Of a DNA stretch of 12,178 nucleotides, positions 6,822 through 12,178 are shown piece by piece. Position numbers and translations under genes: made by a program. Every line of letters begins with the position of its first letter. Position 1 is the first letter of the stretch. The stretch comes from IDS-8 sp964491485 (GTDB lineage Bacteria; Pseudomonadota; Gammaproteobacteria; Steroidobacterales; Woeseiaceae): positions 1 to 12,178 of the forward strand of contig CAZBGV010000107.1 of assembly GCA_964491485.1 (NCBI GenBank). Direction: 5' to 3'. Under the pieces are notes generated by a model that saw only the letters and a program-made list of their open reading frames with translations, was not told the origin of the DNA and ran no database searches.

Positions 6822-6846
6822 GCAGGAGCCCGCCACGCGGGCGACC
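6822..6846 (+). repeat. REP palindrome (GCAG head variant)
   Basis: A 25-bp copy of the window's REP with stem GCCCGC-CAC-GCGGGC; the head is GCAG in place of GTAG. It forms the core of the left arm of the composite element. Confidence 0.85.
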
Positions 6847-7031
6847 GAACGAAGGCGCCCGTAAGAACGAAGCCACGCTCGCCCGTCAGCATCGTTCACG
6901 CACGGCACCCTCTCGGCAGGGGCGAAGCCCCCCCTCGGTCGCGGCGCAGCCCGAGCCACCGCGGCAAAACGTGCGTGAACGATGCGGTCTCGAAGGGTGC
7001 GGGCCACGGAACGCAAAGTGCTCCTTCGTTC

Positions 7032-7056
7032 GGTCGCCCGCGTGGCGGGCTCCTAC
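7032..7056 (-). repeat. REP palindrome (GTAG head)
   Basis: A 25-bp copy on the minus strand, with intact GTAG head and the stem GCCCGC-CAC-GCGGGC, forming the core of the right arm of the composite element. Confidence 0.88.
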
Positions 7057-7125
7057 GGGGGGCGTGATCCGCGTCATTCGCGTGGCCGCGGGATTCGGGT
7101 GGGCAGGGGGATCGTTCGGCGATGC

Positions 7126-7178
7126 AAAAAAAAGAGCGGCCGGTCCTTGCGACCGGCCGCTCCCGTTTTTTTTTATTG
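7126..7178 (-). terminator. Strong intrinsic terminator of the TonB receptor gene (bidirectional)
   Basis: A perfect 12-bp stem, GAGCGGCCGGTC (7134-7145) with 7151-7162, and a 5-nt loop. On the minus strand it is followed at once by eight Ts (complement of 7126-7133), 26 bp after the receptor stop. On the plus strand a nine-T run follows after CCG, so it can also stop opposing transcription. Confidence 0.93.
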
Positions 7179-7187
7179 TTACCCGAT

Positions 7188-10100
7188 TCAGAAGTTGTAT
7201 TTCACGCCGACGCGGACCTCCCAGAGAGAAGCATCCGCGACGCGCCCCTGCGGCGCCGGCGTCTGGAAGAACGAGTAGACGTACTGGCCCTGGTCGTTGA
7301 TGGGCCCGCCGTTCACCCCGTCCTCGTCGAGGCCGACCAGCGGCAGGTTGCGCGGGAAGCTCTGCTCCTTCATCACGCCCCAGTCGTCGTTGATCAGGTT
7401 GCCGACGTTCTCGATGATCAGGAAGCCGGCGAACTTGTGCTCCGGATTGAAGCCCGGCAGCTCCTGCTCTATGCGGATGTCGTACTTGTGCCACCACGAG
7501 CTCCGCAGCGAGTTGCGCGGTGCGATCCGTCCACCGTACTGGTCCAGCCCGCTCTCCGCGAGATAGTCGAAGAATGCCTCCTGGTCGAATCCGGGCGCGA
7601 ATACGACGTTCGGATCGTCGGGCCCGGAGGGGATGTACAGCAGGTGACGGAAGTCGATCGTGTCACCGAACACGAACCCGGCGTCGAAGAACGTCGGGCT
7701 GAACGGACGACCCTCGTTGACGCGGCCGAACAGCGAGAACTTCGTCAGGTTGTCGCCGAAGAACGCGTGACTGAAGTTGAGCCGCAGCGTGAAGCGGTTC
7801 CGGATGTCGTAGTTCGAGGGCGCCGGATCCGGATCGTTGGGATCGGACACGGACACGTTCTGGTAGTTCGAGAAGGCGACCGAGCTGGTCATCGGGTTCA
7901 CGTCGGTCGACTCGGTGTACGCATACGCCAACGCCCAGTCGAGGCCCCAGTCGTAGGTCTTGCTCAGCGCGAACGACCAGACGTCGGACCCGCCGTCGTC
8001 TCCCCGCACGTTCGTCAGGATGAAGTCCTGGGCGAACTCGCGGCTGGTGCAGGTCAGCGGATCGACCGCGCATGCCGGATCGCTGCGATCGATGCTCCGG
8101 TAGATCGGCCGCCCGTCGGGCGCGGTGCCGATCTGCTCGAGCGTGGCATCCACGATCAGGGCCGAGTCCTGCTTCTCGGTGTGCAGGTAGTCGACGAGCA
8201 GCGTGTAGTCCTCGCCGAGGAAGCCGGCATCGAAGTTCCACGTCGCGCCGAGTGCGAACTTCCATTCCTTCGGGATGGAGAAGTTCGGATCGACCGCGTT
8301 CACGCCGCTGTTCGCCGCGCCGCTGGCCACCGCGTCGAACAGGGACTGCGGGATGTCGAAGATCGGCCGGCCGCCGCCGTTGAACGGGATCGTGAACAGC
8401 GTTGCGCCGCCGATGCCGTCGTCATCCAGCGAGCGTTCCTGGAACTCGACCTGCGTGATGCCGTCGTTGGAATAGTTGTTCGACAGCCAGACGTTCGGGT
8501 TGCCGCCGGAATAAAGGCCGACGCCGCCGCGGAAGCTCAGGCGGTCGCTGAAGTCCCAGTTGAAGCCGAGGCGCGGCTGGATGATGCCCTTGCCGTCGAA
8601 GTTCTGCCGGTTCGAGAACCCGTTGCGGGCGAAGAAGTTCGGGTTCTCGCGGGGCAGGTCGTCGCTGGTGTACCAGTCGTAGCGCACGCCGGCGACGAGA
8701 GTCACGTCGCCGTTCGCGATCGGGAACTCGTCCTGCAGGTACAGGGTGTTGATCTGGTATCCGAACGACGCCGCGGCATCGTCCTTGACGTTCGTGCCCT
8801 GGGCGTTTTCGTAGGTGATGCGGCTCGGGTCGCCGGATTCGAACGCGTCGATGCAGCCGTCGGGATTGGCCGCGCTGCACAGCGAATCGAATCGATATTC
8901 ACCCTCCGATTCCTGGATGAACACGTTGAAGATGTCGAATTCCTGGCGCTCCCATCCGCCCGTGATCACGTGATCGTCCAGCGTGTACGTGCCGGCCACC
9001 TTGAAGCCGGTGGTGTCGTACTTCAGCTTGTTGGCGTGGCGGGAATCGTCGGCACCGAGGTACACGGTCGCCGACTGCGGGCTGATCGGGCCGGCCCCGT
9101 CCGGATCGTTGAACGTGCGGATCTGGACCTCGCCGAAATCCACGCCGCCGAGCGGGATCTGGCGGTTGTCGAGCTTCGAATAGGAAACCCGGACCTCGGT
9201 CGAGAAATCGTCGGTCCAGTTGGAGAAGAGCTGGGCGACGTGCGAGCTCAGCTCGGCGCCGCGCTCGTAGTAGTGGTTCGAGAACTCGTACTCGAAATCG
9301 CTGTCGTCCGACTGTGCGTTGTTGAAGCCGTCGTTCCACGTGTAGGTGTACGCAGCCCGATGGTTGTCGTTGATGTTCAGGTCGAGCTTGATGAGGTATT
9401 TCTCGTCCTCTGTCGGAAGGCTGCTGACGGCCGGGCCCGGATCGTACTGGTAAACATTCTCCGCGATGCTGCGGATCCGGTCGAGCTGCGCCTGGCTGAC
9501 GCCGAGGATCGGGCGGGCGGCGTCGGAATCGGCCGCGCCGCGGTCGAACACGTTGACGCCCTCGAGTTTCTCGTAAGCCGCGAAGAAAAACAGGCGGTCC
9601 TTGATGATCGGGCCGCCGATCGAAAAGCCGTAGCGTTTCTCCTCGAAGGTGCCCAGCGCGAGCTCGTCACCTTCGAGCTGATCGCCCGTCAGCGAATCGT
9701 TGGTGAAATCGTAGAAGATGCTGCCGTGGATCTCGTTGGTGCCGGACTTGGTCACCGCGTTGATGTTGCAGGCGGTGAAGTTGCCGTACATCACGTCGAA
9801 CGGCGCGAGCTCGACCGCGATCTGGTCGATCGCGTCGTACGGGAACGGCATGCGCTCCGTCGGGAAGCCGTTGCTGTTCAGTCCGAAGTTGTCGTTCATG
9901 GCCACGCCGTCGACCGTGAGCGAGTTGAAGCGCGGGCTGGCGCCGCCACACTGCACGGCATCGGCGAAGCCTTCGTCGACGTAGATGCGGGGATCGATGG
10001 CGATCACGTCGGTGATGCTGCGGTTGATCGCCGGCGCGTCCGCGAGATCCGCCAGCGAGAAGGTCGCCGCGGGGCCGATCGCGACGTCGACGGCCTGGAC

Positions 10101-10517
10101 CGAGGAGCCGGTGACGACGATCTCGTCGATGTCTTCACCGCTCGTCAGCGTGACGTTGAAGGCATAGGTGTCGCCGAGGGCGAGATACACGTCCGTGACA
10201 CTCTGCGGCGCCGCGCCCGGTGCCTGCACCTGCACCGTGTACGGGCCGCCGACGCGCAGGCCGGTGAGATTGAACTGGCCGCTGGCCGTGGTTCTCGCCG
10301 TGTGCGCGCGGCCCGTGCGGTTGTCGATGACGAGCACGGTCGCGCCTTCCTCCGGCGCGCCGTCCGGTCCGAGGATCGTGCCGCGGATCGCGGACGTCGT
10401 TTCCTGTGCGAATCCCGCAACAGGTGCGGCCAGGCACAGCAGCGCGGCCATCCACGCGGCCATGAAGGCGCCGAGCGAAGCCCGACTCCGGTCAGCCGTC
10501 TCGAACGTGTGGTTCAT
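7188..10517 (-). CDS. TonB-dependent outer-membrane receptor, Oar-like, with carboxypeptidase-regulatory N-domain
   Basis: A 1109-residue receptor. Order: signal peptide with cleavage near GFA37-Q38; carboxypeptidase regulatory-like beta domain, about 41-125 (IRGTILGPDGAPEEGATV...); TonB-box-like DEIVVTG at 131-137; plug, about 142-265, with SLTVDGVAMNDNFG and AVTKSGTNEIHGSIFYDF; then a 22-strand-type beta barrel ending in VGVKYNF, with the terminal Phe expected of BamA substrates. Cysteine pairs (QCGG/FTACN; CSAANPDGC; CAVDPLTC) probably lie in extracellular loops. It would import a large or scarce ligand using TonB energy; the ligand cannot be read from sequence. Oar-type proteins include one implicated in protein export in Myxococcus. 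The ATG at 10517 is chosen because GGGGA lies 5 nt upstream; an ATG two codons earlier (10523) is possible. It has its own promoter and terminator, so it is probably monocistronic. Confidence 0.93.
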   Translation of the reverse strand: MNHTFETADRSRASLGAFMAAWMAALLCLAAPVAGFAQETTSAIRGTILGPDGAPEEGATVLVIDNRTGRAHTARTTASGQFNLTGLRVGGPYTVQVQAPGAAPQSVTDVYLALGDTYAFNVTLTSGEDIDEIVVTGSSVQAVDVAIGPAATFSLADLADAPAINRSITDVIAIDPRIYVDEGFADAVQCGGASPRFNSLTVDGVAMNDNFGLNSNGFPTERMPFPYDAIDQIAVELAPFDVMYGNFTACNINAVTKSGTNEIHGSIFYDFTNDSLTGDQLEGDELALGTFEEKRYGFSIGGPIIKDRLFFFAAYEKLEGVNVFDRGAADSDAARPILGVSQAQLDRIRSIAENVYQYDPGPAVSSLPTEDEKYLIKLDLNINDNHRAAYTYTWNDGFNNAQSDDSDFEYEFSNHYYERGAELSSHVAQLFSNWTDDFSTEVRVSYSKLDNRQIPLGGVDFGEVQIRTFNDPDGAGPISPQSATVYLGADDSRHANKLKYDTTGFKVAGTYTLDDHVITGGWERQEFDIFNVFIQESEGEYRFDSLCSAANPDGCIDAFESGDPSRITYENAQGTNVKDDAAASFGYQINTLYLQDEFPIANGDVTLVAGVRYDWYTSDDLPRENPNFFARNGFSNRQNFDGKGIIQPRLGFNWDFSDRLSFRGGVGLYSGGNPNVWLSNNYSNDGITQVEFQERSLDDDGIGGATLFTIPFNGGGRPIFDIPQSLFDAVASGAANSGVNAVDPNFSIPKEWKFALGATWNFDAGFLGEDYTLLVDYLHTEKQDSALIVDATLEQIGTAPDGRPIYRSIDRSDPACAVDPLTCTSREFAQDFILTNVRGDDGGSDVWSFALSKTYDWGLDWALAYAYTESTDVNPMTSSVAFSNYQNVSVSDPNDPDPAPSNYDIRNRFTLRLNFSHAFFGDNLTKFSLFGRVNEGRPFSPTFFDAGFVFGDTIDFRHLLYIPSGPDDPNVVFAPGFDQEAFFDYLAESGLDQYGGRIAPRNSLRSSWWHKYDIRIEQELPGFNPEHKFAGFLIIENVGNLINDDWGVMKEQSFPRNLPLVGLDEDGVNGGPINDQGQYVYSFFQTPAPQGRVADASLWEVRVGVKYNF

Positions 10518-10546
10518 GTGCATCCCCGCCAAGTAAAAACAGCGAA

Positions 10547-10577
10547 CGAGACCGACACTAACGTGGTCGTCTCGGTC
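10547..10577 (-). promoter_or_regulatory. Structured leader of the TonB receptor mRNA with two alternative stems
   Basis: In the roughly 120-nt leader, CGAGAC (10547-10552) can pair with GTCTCG (10569-10574), while GACCGA (10550-10555) can instead pair with TCGGTC (10572-10577). The stems share bases and are mutually exclusive. The ribosome site is about 20 nt further downstream. It may be an operator or a simple attenuating hairpin; I recognise no riboswitch family. Confidence 0.3.
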
Positions 10578-10644
10578 TGCTCGCAAGTGGAATTATTCGG
10601 AAGCTCCGCCCCAGGCCGGATCGCTCGTCGTGCATGTGGGCGGT

Positions 10645-10673
10645 AATCTAGCGCAGGCCAAATTGGCATGCAA
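10645..10673 (-). promoter_or_regulatory. Sigma-70-like promoter of the TonB receptor gene
   Basis: Minus strand: TTGCAT (10673-10668), an exact 17-bp spacer, TAGATT (10650-10645). Both hexamers match consensus at 4 of 6 positions. Transcription would start near 10638, leaving a leader of about 120 nt. It is the best-spaced promoter in the window. The rest of the 240-bp space 10518-10757 shows no gene and no terminator after the upstream EEP gene. Confidence 0.5.
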
Positions 10674-10757
10674 TAAAGGTTTTCGGCGATGGACGAGGCA
10701 GCCGCAATGCGTCCGTTGGCGCATCGTCACGGCGCACGTTGCGAAAGCAAGTGATCA

Positions 10758-11885
10758 TCAAAACGCAATGCGTTGTTTCCCGACGGGTTCGATCACGGCG
10801 ACCAGCGGCCAGTGATCGGATACGCCCGTGCCGGCCGGAAGGGTGAAGCGCGCAGGCGTGCCGTCCGGCGTGACCTGGGCCGGCGTCCGGTTCGCGATCG
10901 CCACCGAGCCGGGCCGCAACCGCCATGTTGTGCCGCCGCCACGCTCGACGGCGGGCCGCCACAGGAGCATGTCGAGAAACGACCACGAGTCCGTCGGCGG
11001 GTAATAGCTCGTGCCCTTGCAGGCGCCGCAGCCGGTTTCGTGTGCGACGGTCCAAACGGGCCGGACGAAACGCGCCAGCAGGTGCTTTTCGCGGTCCTCC
11101 TCCGAGGTCGTGTTGAAGTCGCCGGCGGCGAACGCCGGCCGGTCATCCGGCAGCGCCGCCGCGAGCGCGTTCAACGCACGGTAAGCGTCCCTGCGCATCG
11201 ACGTCGGGTGGAAGGGTGCGGGAAAGTGCACGGCGAAACCCGTCAGCAGCGAACCGTCGGGCAGGCGGAACGTCGCCTCGAGGATGCCGCGCGTGTCCGC
11301 TTCGCTCGCACGGTCCACGCCCTCGAACTCGATCCTGTGCAGAACGGCCGGGGCGGCGAGCGGCAGGCGCGTCAGGAACGCAACGTCGATGCCGCGCTCG
11401 TCGTCGCCCTCGATGAGCACGGGCGTGTAGCCCCTGCCTGTGAGGCGCTCGGCGACGAGCCGCTCGAGAATCGCGAGGTTCTCCACTTCCTGCAGGGCGA
11501 CGATGTCGGGTCCGCGGCCGTTGCCGATTTGCAGGATCGCGTCGCCGACGACAGCGAGCTTGCGCGCGACGATCGCCTCGTTCCAGTCCCAGTGCAGGCA
11601 CTCGTCGCGCCAGCGCGGATTGGAGACTTTCGCGCACGCGGCGCGATGCTCGTCGCTCGCTTTCAGCGCGAGCGGCAGGTAGGTGGCGTCGTCCTTGCCG
11701 GGATCGTCGCGCGTGTCGAAGAGGTTCTCGACGTTGAAAGTCATGAGGGTGACCGCGGGCGTCGCCTGCCGCGTTTCACCTGGTGCCGCGGGAGGCTGGG
11801 CCTGCGACGACGGCGGCTCGGGCAACGTCGCGGGAGCGCAGGCGGCGAAGAGGGCGGCGAGGAGGGCGATTCCGGACAGTTTCAT
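10758..11885 (-). CDS. Endonuclease/exonuclease/phosphatase (EEP) family lipoprotein
   Basis: A 375-residue protein with the DNase I/exonuclease III fold. Motifs in order: N51 in TFNVENLFDTRDD, E133 in IVALQEVEN, D167 in GIDVAFLTR, H220 in FAVHFPAP, D256 and N258 in AAGDFNTTSEED, D305 in SWSFLDMLLW, and D357-H358 in VSDHWPLV. All metal and catalytic positions are present. The N-terminus is a lipoprotein signal with F-A-A-C16 and a Pro/Gln/Ala linker, so it acts in the periplasm or at the surface. Cysteines at 84/96 and 286/289 could form disulfides there. The start at 11885 is preferred over one 13 codons upstream because the signal peptide begins there; the SD (AGGT) is weak. The family covers nucleases, sphingomyelinases and inositol phosphatases, so nuclease activity is plausible but not shown. 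No terminator follows the stop. Confidence 0.9.
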   Translation of the reverse strand: MKLSGIALLAALFAACAPATLPEPPSSQAQPPAAPGETRQATPAVTLMTFNVENLFDTRDDPGKDDATYLPLALKASDEHRAACAKVSNPRWRDECLHWDWNEAIVARKLAVVGDAILQIGNGRGPDIVALQEVENLAILERLVAERLTGRGYTPVLIEGDDERGIDVAFLTRLPLAAPAVLHRIEFEGVDRASEADTRGILEATFRLPDGSLLTGFAVHFPAPFHPTSMRRDAYRALNALAAALPDDRPAFAAGDFNTTSEEDREKHLLARFVRPVWTVAHETGCGACKGTSYYPPTDSWSFLDMLLWRPAVERGGGTTWRLRPGSVAIANRTPAQVTPDGTPARFTLPAGTGVSDHWPLVAVIEPVGKQRIAF

Positions 11886-11943
11886 GGGCCGACCTGTTTT
11901 CGAACTTTCAGGCTTGCTGAACATCGGGCCTTGCCGCGCAACC

Positions 11944-12004
11944 GCAGGAGCCCGCCATGCGGGCGATTCCCGCGTTTCGGGTCGCCCGCATGGCGGGCTC
12001 CAAC
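11944..12004. repeat. Inverted REP pair (BIME-like hairpin)
   Basis: Two REPs face each other: 11944-11968 (GCAG head, plus strand) and 11980-12004 (GTTG head, minus strand), 11 bp apart. Both have the stem GCCCGC-CAT-GCGGGC. The pair can fold as one long hairpin or as two small ones. It lies 59 bp upstream of the EEP gene and just past the terminator of the next receptor. Nothing else is evident in the 174-bp space apart from the terminator. Confidence 0.88.
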
Positions 12005-12010
12005 GGTAGC

Positions 12011-12042
12011 AAAAAAAACCCGGCGCAGAGGCCGGGTTTTTT
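12011..12042 (-). terminator. Bidirectional intrinsic terminator of the right-edge receptor gene
   Basis: The stem CCCGGC (12019-12024) with GCCGGG (12031-12036) and a 6-nt loop is flanked by eight As on the left and six Ts on the right. On the minus strand the T tract directly follows the stem, 24 bp after the stop codon of the partial receptor gene. Confidence 0.9.
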
Positions 12043-12059
12043 GCCGTTTGCCGGGCGGC

Positions 12060-12178
12060 TCAATAGGCGCCGAAATTCATGCGGAAATTGATGCCGAAGA
12101 TGCGCGGCTCGTTGACGAACCCGGTCAGGTTGTTGAAGTCGATGCCGCCCTTCAGGTTCTCCTCGTCGGTGATGTTGC
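12060..12178 (-). CDS. C-terminus of a TonB-dependent receptor (partial)
   Basis: Only the last 38 or so residues are in the window, ending TGFVNEPRIFGINFRMNFGAY and a TGA stop at 12062-12060. The alternating hydrophobic pattern FGINFRMNFGAY with a terminal aromatic is the last beta-strand of an outer-membrane barrel, and NEPR-x-FGI is common at the end of TonB-dependent receptors. The 5' part lies beyond the right edge. A strong terminator follows, so it is not co-transcribed with the EEP gene. Confidence 0.7.
   Translation of the reverse strand, partial: NITDEENLKGGIDFNNLTGFVNEPRIFGINFRMNFGAY

Larger units (their letters stand above)
6816..7062. repeat. REP-bounded inverted-repeat element (247 bp)
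   Basis: Two 40-bp terminal arms (6816-6855 and 7023-7062) are inverted repeats with a single mismatch (39 of 40). Each contains a REP plus the shared flank CGAACGAAGG and a six-base C or G run at the outer edge. Inside lies a second, perfect 16-bp inverted repeat, GCATCGTTCACGCACG (6889-6904) with 6970-6985, which encloses hairpins at 6919-6931 (GGGGC-GAA-GCCCC) and 6934-6955 (CTCGG/CCGAG). No gene is visible in it. It fills most of the 434-bp space between the phosphatase operon and the receptor terminator. It resembles a non-autonomous, MITE-like or BIME-like unit. Confidence 0.75.

Noticed and set aside
7122..10646. An 1174-codon plus-strand open frame opposite the TonB receptor
   Set aside because: It mirrors the receptor frame, runs through the terminator hairpin, and lacks any domain motif; the opposite strand has signal peptide, plug and barrel end.

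Overview
The window is high-GC DNA that looks like a Gammaproteobacterium, probably a TonB-receptor-rich lineage near Xanthomonadales, Steroidobacterales or Chromatiales. This is inferred from the dense high-GC coding, the SpII lipoproteins, a large Oar-like outer-membrane receptor and REP palindromes with a 5' GTAG head. A run of exactly 100 Ns inside a repeat array suggests a scaffolded draft genome or metagenome-assembled genome, so the link across 5295-5394 is a scaffolding join and not read sequence.

Layout, left to right. (1) <1-1273, minus: 5' part of a lipoprotein amidohydrolase of the MTA/SAH (methylthioadenosine/S-adenosylhomocysteine) deaminase type; its 3' end lies off the window. 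(2) 1274-1555: non-coding, with a strongly structured repeat at 1407-1500. (3) 1556-2458, minus: a pirin. It is divergent from (4) 2539-3702, plus: a PLP aminotransferase, followed by (5) 3793-5118, plus: thymidine phosphorylase DeoA. (6) 5119-5516: two REP arrays of 56-bp period, pointing toward each other from the ends of two convergent genes, with the N gap between them. (7) 6753-5517, minus: a two-gene operon of an e(P4)/class C-type acid phosphatase (5'-nucleotidase) lipoprotein and cytidine deaminase Cdd. (8) 6754-7187: a REP-bounded inverted-repeat element and an intrinsic terminator. (9) 7188-10517, minus: a 1109-residue TonB-dependent receptor with a promoter and a structured leader. 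(10) 10758-11885, minus: an endonuclease/exonuclease/phosphatase (EEP) family lipoprotein. (11) 11886-12059: an inverted REP pair and a bidirectional terminator. (12) 12060-12178, minus: the C-terminus of another outer-membrane receptor.

Functional reading (inference). Most of the enzymes could serve nucleic-acid and nucleoside salvage. The EEP lipoprotein could attack nucleic acid or phosphoesters, the e(P4)-type lipoprotein could dephosphorylate nucleotides, and the lipoprotein deaminase could act on purine nucleosides, all outside the cytoplasm. Cdd and DeoA would then process pyrimidine nucleosides inside. Only the phosphatase-cdd pair is clearly one transcription unit; the wider system is a hypothesis. 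I see no rRNA, tRNA, CRISPR array, complete insertion sequence or defence system. The non-coding structures (1407-1500 and the REP-based elements) are the least explained parts of the window.
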